Shown here one piece after another: positions 9,101 through 16,779 of a stretch of 64,000 nt of DNA. How positions within the stretch are numbered: the first letter of the stretch is position 1; every line of letters begins with the position of its first letter. The stretch covers positions 1,922,001-1,986,000 of the forward strand of contig NZ_JAUSYH010000001.1 in the NCBI RefSeq assembly GCF_030816715.1, given 5' to 3'. Position numbers and translations under genes: made by a program. This DNA is from Streptomyces achromogenes (lineage in GTDB: Bacteria; Actinomycetota; Actinomycetes; Streptomycetales; Streptomycetaceae). The notes below the pieces were generated by a model. The model was not told where the DNA came from. It searched no databases and saw only the letters and a program-made list of their open reading frames with translations.

Positions 9101-9677
9101 GGTGTGGTCGCCCTGGCAGCAGCGCGGCGCGTTCGAACCGGGCTCACCCTGGCTGCTGCGCTTCTTCGACCGGATCCGCTGGTACCCGGTCGACGCCGGC
9201 GAACTCCTGGAACTGCGCGCCGACATCACCTCGGGCCGGTTCGTCCCGCGCATCGAGGAGGGCACCTTCTCGCTCGCCGCGTACCGGTCCTTCCTCGCCG
9301 AACACGCCGACTCCATCGCCGCGTTCAGGACGGTGCAGCATGCGGCGTTCGCGGCGGAGCGCGACGCGTGGGAGGCGGCTGGCGAGTTCGCGCGGGCGGA
9401 GGCGGCGACGGCGCCGCCCGCACCCCCCGCCGAGGTGAGCGTCCCCGCGGGCGGCCGGCTGGTCGAGGCGGAGTTCGCGGCGTCCGTGTGGCAGGTGAAC
9501 GTCTCGCCCGGGGACGAGGTGAGCGCGGGTCAGCCGCTGCTCGCCCTGGAGGCGATGAAGATGGAGTCCAGGGTGCGGGCGCCGGTCGACGCCGTGGTGG
9601 CGCAGGTACTGGCCCGGCCCGGCGACCAGGTGGAGGCGGGGACGGCGCTGGTCGTCCTGGCCCCGGCCGCGAACTGA
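6171..9677 (+). CDS. Biotin-dependent urea/guanidine carboxylase
   Basis: 1168 residues, start at the ATG overlapping the previous stop (MTFDTVLVANRGEIAVRIIR). Domains in order: biotin carboxylase (about 1-450, with ATP-grasp glycine-rich loop KATGGGGGIGM and EVNTRLQVEHPVTEE); a KipA-like carboxyltransferase half (from VQDWPGRTGHWQVG); a KipI-like half (from NLLVEFGPMQLDLALRMR); and a biotin carboxyl carrier domain at the C terminus with EAMKMES, biotinyl lysine about residue 1130. The enzyme makes allophanate from urea, or carboxyguanidine from guanidine. In bacteria that also carry the DUF1989 pair, guanidine is the preferred substrate by published work on homologues. All biotin and ATP motifs appear intact. 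Confidence 0.9.
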   Translation: MTFDTVLVANRGEIAVRIIRTARELGLRTVAVYSDPDRSAPHVRLADEAVRLGPAPAKESYLDADLVLRAAKDTGAGAIHPGYGFLSEDASFARRCADAGIVFVGPTPEQLELFGAKHTARAAAKAAGVPLAPGTELLASLTEAQEKAQVIGYPVMLKATGGGGGIGMSACAGPDELADAWERVQRVAAASFATAGVFLERLVGDARHVEVQVFGDGRGGVVVLGDRDCSLQRRNQKVLEEAPAPGIPDHVRERLAAGARDLCASVRYRSAGTVEYVYDAAREEAYFLEVNTRLQVEHPVTEEIYGVDLVAWMLRLARGEEDVVRDPGPPRGHAVEARLYAEDPSRGHRPSAGLLTRVEFPEGVRVDGWVETGTEVTTSYDPMLAKVIAHGPDRTEALRRLDAALARTRIDGIETNLGLVRAALTDDRLVSATHSTATLAEVHDPTPRVEVVSGGTLTTVQDWPGRTGHWQVGVPPSGPMDDRSFRLGNRALGNPEGAPGLECTLRGPALRFSHATTVCVTGAPATVTVDGATVAQWEPLTVPAGSLLEVGAPDGHGLRTYVLFAGGLDVPAFLGSASTFTLGRFGGHGGRALRTGDVLHGGTTAEGSPVADRPSFGSVWDVGAVEGPHAAPEFFTEDDIRDFYAADWKVHFNSARTGVRLIGPKPRWARTDGGEAGLHPSNIHDTPYSVGAVDYTGDMPVLLGPDGPSLGGFVCPATVLSSERWKLGQLRPGDTVRFRPVDVDGAPRAAIVDGGVLARDGDVTYRRSGDDNLLVEFGPMQLDLALRMRVHALMEAVAETGPDGVTDLTPGIRSLQIRTDPDRLPLPELLTTVRRTVAALPPTDQLVVPSRTVHLPLSWDDPATREAIARYMAGVRDDAPWCPWNIEFIRRVNGLGTPADVYDTVFAAEYLVLGLGDVYLGAPVATPLDPRHRLVTTKYNPARTWTAENSVGIGGAYLCVYGMEGPGGYQFVGRTTQVWSPWQQRGAFEPGSPWLLRFFDRIRWYPVDAGELLELRADITSGRFVPRIEEGTFSLAAYRSFLAEHADSIAAFRTVQHAAFAAERDAWEAAGEFARAEAATAPPAPPAEVSVPAGGRLVEAEFAASVWQVNVSPGDEVSAGQPLLALEAMKMESRVRAPVDAVVAQVLARPGDQVEAGTALVVLAPAAN

Positions 9678-9686
9678 GAGGAACCC

Positions 9687-11339
9687 ATGTCGACGACGCT
9701 CCGCCGGATCCGCGCCGCCTACGACCGCGTCGAGGCCGTGGACCGCCCCGAGATCTGGATCGCCCTGCGCCCGCGGGAGGAGGCCGAGGCGGAGGCCCGC
9801 GCGATCGACGAACGCGTCGCCGCCGGGGCCCGCCTCCCCCTCGCCGGACGGCTCTTCGCCGTCAAGGGCAACATCGACGCGGCCGGCCTGCCCACCACCG
9901 CGGGCTGCCCGGCGTACGCCTACGAACCCGCCGAGGACGCCCCGGCGGTGGCCGGTCTGCGCGCGGCCGGCGCGCTGCTGCTCGGCACGACGAACCTGGA
10001 CCAGTTCGCGACCGGCCTGGTGGGGACCCGCTCCCCGTACGGCGCGGTCCGCAACGCGTGGGATCCGGCCCGGATCAGCGGCGGCTCCAGCTCCGGCTCG
10101 GCCGTCGCGGTAGCCCTCGGCGTCGTCGACCTCGCGCTCGGCACGGACACCGCCGGCTCGGGCCGCGTGCCGGCCGCTTTCAACGGCATCGTCGGACTGA
10201 AGCCGACCCGGGGACTGGTGCCGACCACGGGTGTCGTCCCGGCCTGCGCGTCGCTGGACTGTGTGACGGTGTTCGCCCGCACCCTCGCGGAGGCCGAGCA
10301 GGCCTTGGCGCACATGGTCACCGGCCCCCTGCCGGCCCTCCCCGGGCGGGCCCCCGGCCCCTGGCGGATCGCGGTCCCGCCGCGCGCGCAGCTCGGCGAG
10401 CTGGACGAGGGCTGGGGCGAGGCGTACGAGGCGGCGGCCCGCCGGCTGGCGGCGGCCGGCGCCGAACTCCGCCCCCTGGACCTGACCCCCTTCACCGAGG
10501 CCGCGGCCATGCTCTACGAGGGCGCCTTCGTGGCCGAGCGCTACACCGCCGTGGGCGCCTTCGTCGACAAGGCGACGGCCGAGGGCGGGACGGGCCTCGA
10601 CCCCACGGTCGCCGCCATCATCCGGGCCGCCCGCGACATCCCCGCCCACCGGCTCTTCGCCGACCAGGACCGGCTGGCCGCGCTGCGCACCCGCGCCCTG
10701 ACCGAACTGGCCGACGCGGACGCCCTGCTGCTGCCCACCGCCCCGGGACATCCCACACTCGCGGAGGTCGCCGCCGACCCGCTGGGCGCCAACGCCCGGC
10801 TGGGCCGCTTCACCAACTCCACCAACCTCTTCGACCTGGCGGCGGTGGCCGCGCCGGCCGGCGAGGTGAACGGGCTCCCGTTCGGCGTGATGCTCGTCGG
10901 GCCGGCGCACACGGACGAGCGGCTCACACGGATCGCCGCGCTGCTCCAGCCGGAGACCCGACTGGCCGTGGTGGGCGCCCATCTGACGGGCCAGCCGCTG
11001 AACCCGCAACTGCTGGCGGTGGGCGCCCGGCTCGACGTCACGACCACGACCGCCCCGCTCTACCGCCTGCACGCCCTGCGCACCTCACCCCCGAAGCCGG
11101 GTCTGGAGCACGTGGGCGAGGGGGGCGCGGCCGTCGAGGCCGAGGTGTGGCGCCTGCCCGCGGAGGGCCTCGGCCGCCTGCTGTCCACACTCCCCCGCCC
11201 GATGGCGCTGGGCAGCGTGCACCTGTCGGACGGCAGCCAAGTCCCCGGATTCCTGTGCGAGCCCGGCGCGCTGACGGACGCCGAGGACATCACGTCCCAC
11301 GGCAGCTGGCGCTCCTACCTGAGCCAACTCCAGCGGTAA
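9687..11339 (+). CDS. atzF: Allophanate hydrolase (AtzF type)
   Basis: 550 residues, ATG preceded by GAGAGGA. It is an amidase-signature enzyme: catalytic Lys in LFAVKGNIDAAG (about residue 60), glycine/serine-rich GGSSSGSAVAVALG (about 131) and the nucleophilic Ser in GTDTAGSGRVPAAFNG. A C-terminal domain of about 130 residues (from APLYRLHALR) is typical of allophanate hydrolase and absent from generic amidases. It hydrolyses allophanate to CO2 and ammonia. It follows the carboxylase by nine bases and completes the pathway: carboxylase, deiminase pair, hydrolase. In fungi the carboxylase and hydrolase are fused; here they are separate. Confidence 0.9.
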   Translation: MSTTLRRIRAAYDRVEAVDRPEIWIALRPREEAEAEARAIDERVAAGARLPLAGRLFAVKGNIDAAGLPTTAGCPAYAYEPAEDAPAVAGLRAAGALLLGTTNLDQFATGLVGTRSPYGAVRNAWDPARISGGSSSGSAVAVALGVVDLALGTDTAGSGRVPAAFNGIVGLKPTRGLVPTTGVVPACASLDCVTVFARTLAEAEQALAHMVTGPLPALPGRAPGPWRIAVPPRAQLGELDEGWGEAYEAAARRLAAAGAELRPLDLTPFTEAAAMLYEGAFVAERYTAVGAFVDKATAEGGTGLDPTVAAIIRAARDIPAHRLFADQDRLAALRTRALTELADADALLLPTAPGHPTLAEVAADPLGANARLGRFTNSTNLFDLAAVAAPAGEVNGLPFGVMLVGPAHTDERLTRIAALLQPETRLAVVGAHLTGQPLNPQLLAVGARLDVTTTTAPLYRLHALRTSPPKPGLEHVGEGGAAVEAEVWRLPAEGLGRLLSTLPRPMALGSVHLSDGSQVPGFLCEPGALTDAEDITSHGSWRSYLSQLQR

Positions 11340-11370
11340 TCCCCCAACGAGCAACTGCGTCACACCGAGG

Positions 11371-11549
11371 GCAGCGCCTGAGAGGGGCGCGGGGAACTGC
11401 GCACCCAAGTCCCGGACACCCCACATCCACGGGGCCCGGGGGCAGCGCCCTCAGGGCGCGGGGAACTGCGCACCCAAAACCCCGGGCACCCCGCAACCAG
11501 GAGCCCGGGTAACACGCCCCCAGGGGCGGGGAACTGCGCGACCAGCCAC
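11371..11549. repeat. Three imperfect copies of a Streptomyces intergenic hairpin repeat
   Basis: Three units spaced about 70 bases apart (near 11371-11409, 11442-11478 and 11512-11549) share GCGGGGAACTGCGC, the first two followed by ACCCAA and the third by GACCAGCC. Each is preceded by a short inverted repeat; the second has GCGCCC-TCA-GGGCGC. Repeats with this core are, as I recall, scattered through Streptomyces intergenic regions. They lie between convergent genes and may act as transcription end structures. Confidence 0.75.
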
Positions 11550-11577
11550 GAACTCCCCGCACCCCGCCACCCCCCGC

Positions 11578-14385
11578 TCACCCCACCGACGAGTAGGCCA
11601 CCACTCCCCGCAGCAGCTGATCAACAGCCTTGCGCGCAGCCTTCGCCACGGTCGAGCCCTCCGCAGGAGAAGCCGCCGCGATCTGCCCCAGCACGTCGAT
11701 GACCTGCTTGCTCCAGCGCACGAAGTCGCCGGCCGGCATCTCCGCCTCGCGCAGCACCTCGTCGAGGCCCTTGCCGGAGGCCCACATGTAGGCGGACCAG
11801 GCGAACCCCAGGTCGGGTTCGCGCTGTCCCACGCCCTCGGTCTGGCTGATCCGGAAGTCCTCCTCCAGAGCGTCCAGCCGGCCCCAGATGCGGACCATCT
11901 CGCCGAGCGCGGCCTTCGCCTTGCCGGAGGGCAGCTTCGGCGCCATGGCGTCGTCGCCGACCCGCGACTCGTAGACCAACGCCGAGACGCAGGCGGCGAG
12001 TTCGGCGGGGGCCAGCCCCTCCCACACGCCGGCGCGCAGGCACTCGCTGGCGAGCAGGTCGAGTTCGCCGTACAGCCGGGCGAGCCGCTTGCCGTGCTCG
12101 GTGACCTCGTTGCCGCGCAGGTAGTCCAGCTCGGTCAGCAGCGCCACGATCCGGTCGAAGGTACGCGCGATGGTGTTGGTGCGTCCCTCGATGCGACGCT
12201 CCAGCTGCGAGGTGTCGCGCAGCAGCCGGTGGTAGCGCTCGGCCCAGCGGGCGTGGTCCTCCCGGTCGGAGCAGCCGTGACAGGGGTGTGCCCGGATCGC
12301 GGTGCGCAGCCGGGCGATCTCCCGGTCGTCGGCGGCCTGGGAACGCTGCTTGCGGGCCCGCTCCGGCGGAATGTGCCCGGCCTTGGTGCGCAGCGCGGAG
12401 GCCAGGTCGCGGCGGGACTGCGGCGAGCGCGCGTTGAACGTCTTCGGGATCCGCATACGGTCCAGCGCCTCGACCGGCACCGGGAAGTCCATCGACGCCA
12501 GCCGCTTGACCTGCCGCTCGGCGGTCAGGACCAGCGGGCGCGGCCCGTCGTGGTGGTCGAAGCCGCGATGGCCGTCGGCCCGGCCGGCCGGAAGCCCCGG
12601 GTCGAGCACCAGCGCCAGTCCCGCGTACTTGCCGGTGGGCACGTGGATGACGTCCCCCGGCTTGAGCTTCTCCAGGGCCACGGCGGCCTCGGCGCGCCGC
12701 TGGGCCGCACCCTGTTTGGCCAGCTCCGTCTCGCGGTCCTTGAGGTCGCGGCGCAGCCGCGCGTACTCGTCGAAGTCGCCGAGGTGGCAGGTCATGGAGG
12801 TCTTGTAGCCCTCGAGACCCTCCTCGTTGCGCTGCACCTGCCGGGAGATCCCGACCACCGAACGGTCGGCCTGGAACTGCGCGAACGACGTCTCCAGCAG
12901 CTCGCGCGAGCGGTGCCGCCCGAACTGTTCGACGAGGTTGACGGCCATGTTGTACGACGGCTTGAAGCTGGAGCGCAGCGGATAGGTGCGGGTGCCCGCG
13001 AGTCCGGCCAGGTGGTCGGGGTTCATGGCGCGCTGCCACAGCACGACGGCGTGCCCCTCGACGTCGATGCCCCGCCGGCCCGCGCGCCCGGTGAGCTGGG
13101 TGTACTCGCCGGGGGTGATGTCGGCGTGCTGCTCGCCGTTCCACTTGACGAGCTTCTCCAGGACGACCGAACGGGCCGGCATGTTGATGCCCAGCGCGAG
13201 CGTCTCGGTCGCGAAGACGGCCTTGACCAGGCCGCGCACGAACAGCTCCTCGACGACCTCCTTGAAGGAGGGCAGCATGCCCGCGTGGTGGGCTGCGATG
13301 CCCCGCTCCAGACCCTCCAGCCACTCGTAGTAGCCGAGGACGTGCAGGTCCTCGTGGGGGATGGCGGCGGTGCGCTCCTCGACCAGGGCACGGACCTCGG
13401 CCCGGGACTCCTCGTCGTTCAGCCGCAGCCCGGCGTACAGGCACTGCTGGACGGCGGCCTCGCAGGCGGCCCGGCTGAAGATGAACGTGATGGCGGGCAG
13501 CAGCCCCTCGGCGTCGAGCCGCTCGATGACTTCCGGCCGCCCCGGCGTCCACACCCGTGAGCGCTGGCGGCGCTCGCGCTCGCGATCGGCCTCGCGCACG
13601 TTCCGGCCGCGCCTGCGGTCCTGGTACGAGGGCTTGGAGGCCTCCATCCGGGCCAGGCGGGCGAGGTCGGGGTTGACGGCCCTGCGGTGCCCCTCGCCCT
13701 CCTCGAACAGGTCGTACATCCGCCGGCCTGCGAGGACGTGCTGGAACAGCGGCACGGGCCGGTGCTCGGAGACGATCACCTCGGTGTCGCCGCGCACGGT
13801 GTCGAGCCAGTCGCCGAACTCCTCGGCGTTGGACACGGTCGCCGACAGGGAGACCAGGGTGACCGACTCGGGAAGGTGGATGATCACCTCCTCCCACACG
13901 GCGCCCCGGAAGCGGTCGGAGAGGTAGTGCACCTCGTCCATCACCACGTACCCGAGGCCGAGGAGGGTCTGCGAGCCGGCGTACAGCATGTTCCGCAGCA
14001 CTTCGGTGGTCATCACGACCACCGGGGCGTCGGAGTTGACGCTGTTGTCTCCGGTGAGCAGACCGACCTTGTCACTGCCGTAGCGGCGGCACAGGTCGGA
14101 GTACTTCTGGTTGGACAGCGCCTTGATGGGCGTCGTGTAGAAGCACTTCTTGCCCTGCTGGAGAGCGAGGTGGACGGCGAACTCGCCCACGATCGTCTTG
14201 CCGGAGCCGGTGGGCGCGGCGACCAGGACGCCCTTGCCCGCCTCGAGCGCCTGGCAGGCCTCGATCTGGAAGGGGTCGAGACCGAAGTCGTACATCTCGC
14301 GGAAGGACGCGAGCGAGGTGGCCTGCTCGACAGCGCGCTTACGTGCTGCCTCGTACCGCTCGGCCGGGGAGAGATCCTCTGTCAT
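11578..14385 (-). CDS. helY: DEAD/DEAH-box RNA helicase, Ski2-like (HelY)
   Basis: 935 residues from the ATG at 14385 (MTEDLSPAERYEA); the open frame upstream is not supported. Walker A APTGSGKT is near residue 60, the DEVH box (VVMDEVHYLSD) near 150, SATV shortly after, and the helicase C-terminal motif QLTGRAGRRGID near 430. A long C-terminal region follows, with an Arg-rich arch-like insertion and a DSHCT-like end. This is the Ski2/Mtr4-like family kept in actinobacteria as HelY, thought to act in RNA metabolism. It lies downstream of tatAC in the same orientation, as in mycobacteria. A GATAAT hexamer at 14429-14434 (minus strand) could give it its own promoter. Confidence 0.92.
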   Translation of the reverse strand: MTEDLSPAERYEAARKRAVEQATSLASFREMYDFGLDPFQIEACQALEAGKGVLVAAPTGSGKTIVGEFAVHLALQQGKKCFYTTPIKALSNQKYSDLCRRYGSDKVGLLTGDNSVNSDAPVVVMTTEVLRNMLYAGSQTLLGLGYVVMDEVHYLSDRFRGAVWEEVIIHLPESVTLVSLSATVSNAEEFGDWLDTVRGDTEVIVSEHRPVPLFQHVLAGRRMYDLFEEGEGHRRAVNPDLARLARMEASKPSYQDRRRGRNVREADRERERRQRSRVWTPGRPEVIERLDAEGLLPAITFIFSRAACEAAVQQCLYAGLRLNDEESRAEVRALVEERTAAIPHEDLHVLGYYEWLEGLERGIAAHHAGMLPSFKEVVEELFVRGLVKAVFATETLALGINMPARSVVLEKLVKWNGEQHADITPGEYTQLTGRAGRRGIDVEGHAVVLWQRAMNPDHLAGLAGTRTYPLRSSFKPSYNMAVNLVEQFGRHRSRELLETSFAQFQADRSVVGISRQVQRNEEGLEGYKTSMTCHLGDFDEYARLRRDLKDRETELAKQGAAQRRAEAAVALEKLKPGDVIHVPTGKYAGLALVLDPGLPAGRADGHRGFDHHDGPRPLVLTAERQVKRLASMDFPVPVEALDRMRIPKTFNARSPQSRRDLASALRTKAGHIPPERARKQRSQAADDREIARLRTAIRAHPCHGCSDREDHARWAERYHRLLRDTSQLERRIEGRTNTIARTFDRIVALLTELDYLRGNEVTEHGKRLARLYGELDLLASECLRAGVWEGLAPAELAACVSALVYESRVGDDAMAPKLPSGKAKAALGEMVRIWGRLDALEEDFRISQTEGVGQREPDLGFAWSAYMWASGKGLDEVLREAEMPAGDFVRWSKQVIDVLGQIAAASPAEGSTVAKAARKAVDQLLRGVVAYSSVG

Positions 14386-14691
14386 CGTGCTTTCGAGCGT
14401 ACCGGCCCACACCGACAACAGGACGATCATTATCCGGATCGGCTGCCGTCGAACCTCGGTACGCCCAGCTCGCAGGGCCACGGGTCGCCGCGGCCGACAA
14501 GCCCGGTCACGGTCCGCAACCCCGACGACGCGGACCGTACCCGACACAGACCGCGCGGCCGACCGCCGGTGCAGCCGTTCCGAGCCGCTGCCCGGGCGCG
14601 GCCCGCCGCGAGAGCGACGAGGAGAGGGTGATCTCGCCGAGGGGGAGCCCGCCGGTCACGGCGATCCCCCCGAAAGGCCCTCCGACGCCTC
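14386..14691 (-). other. Intergenic region tatC-helY
   Basis: About 305 bases without a recognisable gene. The minus strand has GATAAT (14429-14434), a plausible -10 for helY. No convincing terminator after tatC was found; read-through from tatC is possible. Confidence 0.4.
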
Positions 14692-15636
14692 TCAGGTCAC
14701 GTCGTCATAACCGTTGACACGCTCCGTGGTCGACTGTTCCGGCAGCGACCGGCTCGCGGTGACCGTCTCGACCTCGCCGACGGGCTCGGGGGTGAGATCC
14801 AGGTCGGAGGCCTCGTCGTCGGCCGGTCCCAAAGCGTCGCGACGGCTCTTCCGGCGGTCGTTGAGCAGGGAGAAGGCGGTCGCGCAGAAGTAGAGGACCC
14901 AGATGGGACCCGCGAGCGCCAGCATGGTCAGCGGGTCCGTGCTGGGCGTGGCGACCGCGGCGAAGACGGTGATGCCCATGATCATCCCGCGCCACCAGCC
15001 GAACATGCGCTTGCCGGTGAGCACCCCCGTCAGGTTGAGCATCACCAGCAGCAGCGGCAGCTCGAACGAGAGGCCGAAGACCAGCACCATGCGCACGATC
15101 AGGTCCAGCAGGTCGTCCAGCGGCAGCTGGTTGTCCAAGTCCGCGGGCGAGAACTGGAGCAGCACCTTGGCCATGGTCGGCAGCGTCTTGTACGCGAAGA
15201 AGGCTCCGCCGAGGAACAGCGGAACGCCCGTGCCGACGAACACGTAGGCGTACTTGCGCTCGTGCTTGTGCAGGCCGGGCGCGACGAAGGCCCACAGCTG
15301 GTACAGCCAGACCGGCGACGCGAAGATCACACCGGCCATCAGGGACACCTTCAGGGCGAGCGTGAAGGGCGTGAGCAGGCCGTTCAGCACGATACGGGCG
15401 CAGGTGCCGCTGCGCTTCTGCGCCAGCTCCGTGAAACTGGAGTCGCACCCGACGGCATGCAGGATCGGGTTCGTGAAGAACTCGATGATGTTCTTGTAGA
15501 AGAAGGCGGCCACGATCGTCACGACGACGATGGCCAGCATCGCCTTCGCGAGCCGGTTGCGAAGCTCACGAAGGTGATCCGCGAGGGGCATCCGCCCCTC
15601 GGGGTCCATCTCCTCTTTGCGGGCAGACTTCAGCAA
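14692..15636 (-). CDS. tatC: Sec-independent protein translocase TatC
   Basis: 314 residues with six hydrophobic segments, the first AMLAIVVVTIVAAFFY. The family N terminus PLADHLRELRNRL is at about residues 17-29, including the conserved Glu-Leu-Arg. The C-terminal 65 residues are charged and acidic, as in Streptomyces TatC. TatC recognises twin-arginine signal peptides in the cytoplasmic membrane. The start is a TTG at 15636 with a weak ribosome site; an ATG nine codons on (MDPEGRMPL) is an alternative. It follows tatA by 47 bases, clearly one operon. No tatB is present here; Streptomyces tatB is, from memory, elsewhere on the chromosome. Confidence 0.95.
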   Translation of the reverse strand: MLKSARKEEMDPEGRMPLADHLRELRNRLAKAMLAIVVVTIVAAFFYKNIIEFFTNPILHAVGCDSSFTELAQKRSGTCARIVLNGLLTPFTLALKVSLMAGVIFASPVWLYQLWAFVAPGLHKHERKYAYVFVGTGVPLFLGGAFFAYKTLPTMAKVLLQFSPADLDNQLPLDDLLDLIVRMVLVFGLSFELPLLLVMLNLTGVLTGKRMFGWWRGMIMGITVFAAVATPSTDPLTMLALAGPIWVLYFCATAFSLLNDRRKSRRDALGPADDEASDLDLTPEPVGEVETVTASRSLPEQSTTERVNGYDDVT

Positions 15637-15683
15637 CCCACGTTCCCATCTCGTGCGGCGGGCCGGAGGTCACCGGCCCTGCG

Positions 15684-15971
15684 TCAGCGCTTGGTCGTGT
15701 CCGTCGGCTCGGTGACCGGACGGGAGCTGGTCACGTCACCGGGAGAGGCCTGGATGGTGCGCTGAGCCGGGGGCTGCTCGTCGTTGTGGGGCGGCCCGGC
15801 CGGGGTGGCCGTGCTGCTGCCGTCTTCCTTCATCGCCTTGGCCTCGCTCTTGAGGATGCGAGCGGACTTGCCGAGCGACCGCGCCATGTCGGGAAGCTTC
15901 TTGGCGCCGAACAGCAGGATGACGACGACGAGGATGAGAATGATCTCGGGGGCGCCGAGCCTTCCGAACAT
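15684..15971 (-). CDS. tatA: Sec-independent protein translocase TatA
   Basis: 95 residues: an N-terminal membrane helix [19 protein letters not shown] followed by the hinge and amphipathic helix [20 protein letters not shown], then a polar tail. The FGAKKLPD hinge identifies TatA. It oligomerises with TatC to form the folded-protein translocation pore, important in Streptomyces for many secreted enzymes. A perfect 16-base palindrome lies about 40 bases upstream of its start (16012-16027). Confidence 0.95.
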   Translation of the reverse strand: MFGRLGAPEIILILVVVILLFGAKKLPDMARSLGKSARILKSEAKAMKEDGSSTATPAGPPHNDEQPPAQRTIQASPGDVTSSRPVTEPTDTTKR

Positions 15972-16011
15972 AAGTCTTTACCTTCTCACCGAGGCTGCGG
16001 GGGTGGTTGCC

Positions 16012-16027
16012 GTCCGACCGGTCGGAC
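16012..16027. promoter_or_regulatory. Perfect 16-bp palindrome upstream of tatA
   Basis: GTCCGACC is followed directly by its reverse complement GGTCGGAC. A degenerate second copy (GTCCGaacGGTCG) lies just beyond, at 16032-16044. It sits in the roughly 300-base gap between the small membrane protein gene and tatA and could be an operator or a hairpin in the tatA leader. There is no known matching regulator in the window. Confidence 0.45.
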
Positions 16028-16240
16028 AACTGTCCGAACGGTCGTGTTGACAGCGATCGTAACGCTCAGGGGTAAACGTGAGGCAATCCCTGTGCCTACT
16101 CCCGGTGCGCGGTCCGGGCCTCGTTATCCGAGCCGCGATCAGCAGCGTACCTGCCTCCCCCACCTGCGCGGGAGGGCGAAGTGGCCCAAAACGCATTCGC
16201 CCCGGGCTCACAGAACGGCCACAGTCCTCCGCGCCGACCG

Positions 16241-16277
16241 GCATGTACCGCGGTCACCCGGCATGTACCGCGGTCAC
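16241..16277. repeat. Tandem 17-base repeat, period 20, at a gene end
   Basis: GCATGTACCGCGGTCAC is present at 16241-16257 and again at 16261-16277. The second copy contains the stop codon of the small membrane protein gene on the minus strand, so the duplication extends its 3' end without altering the frame. The rest of the 15972-16273 gap shows no gene. Confidence 0.7.
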
Positions 16278-16468
16278 AGGGTCTCCGCGGCGCGCGCCGC
16301 GCTCACCGCCGCCCGCTCCAGGTCCTGGGCGGCCCGGTCGATACGGCGTGCGGACTCCGCGACCTGCCGCCCCAGACTCCGCGCCTCGAGGAAGACCCGC
16401 ACGGCGAACACCGCGAGAACGGCGAGACCCGCAAAACCCAACGCAACCGCGCACATCGGCCAGAACAT
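16274..16468 (-). CDS. Small membrane protein, unknown function
   Basis: 64 residues: one N-terminal membrane segment (MCAVALGFAGLAVLAVFAV) then an Ala/Arg/Glu-rich amphipathic helix ARRIDRAAQDLERAAVSAA that looks like a short coiled coil. It is similar in layout to DUF948-type proteins, but too short for a safe family call. It lies between a zinc-ribbon gene (20 bases upstream) and tatA in the pafB-to-helY row. Its conserved place near Tat genes makes a membrane role plausible; nothing more can be said. Confidence 0.6.
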   Translation of the reverse strand: MFWPMCAVALGFAGLAVLAVFAVRVFLEARSLGRQVAESARRIDRAAQDLERAAVSAARAAETL

Positions 16469-16488
16469 GGGGCCGAGCCTAGACCCCG

Positions 16489-16779
16489 CTACGGGGCCTG
16501 CAGACGCAGGGTCCTGACCCCGCCGCCGGTGAGCAGCTCGACGATGCGCTCACCGGCCGGCTTGCGCACGGCCGCCCCGCAGTCGGGGCAGGTGAACGAG
16601 TAGAAGGTGGTACGGCTGGAGGCGCCGATCGCGAGCCGCAGCGCGCTCGCGGTCAGCTCGAAACGGCCCCGGCAGTCCGGGCAGCCCGCCCGGAAACGGA
16701 CCGGCGCCACACTGCGCATCCCCGCGAACGCGGACGCCACCGACAGCGCACGCACACCGGACGTCACCGACTCGCTCAC
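16489..16779 (-). CDS. Small zinc-ribbon protein, unknown function
   Basis: 96 residues with two CPDC knuckles (GCPDCRGRF and TCPDCGAAV) about 31 residues apart, a likely structural zinc site. The N terminus is Ser/Ala/Val-rich. Its start overlaps the pafC stop by four bases, so it is translated with pafBC. The function is unknown; a nucleic-acid-binding or regulatory accessory role for PafBC is conceivable but not shown. Confidence 0.75.
   Translation of the reverse strand: MSESVTSGVRALSVASAFAGMRSVAPVRFRAGCPDCRGRFELTASALRLAIGASSRTTFYSFTCPDCGAAVRKPAGERIVELLTGGGVRTLRLQAP

Noticed and set aside
16047..16052. Perfect TTGACA -35 on the plus strand
   Set aside because: No suitable -10 at the right distance and no plus-strand gene downstream.
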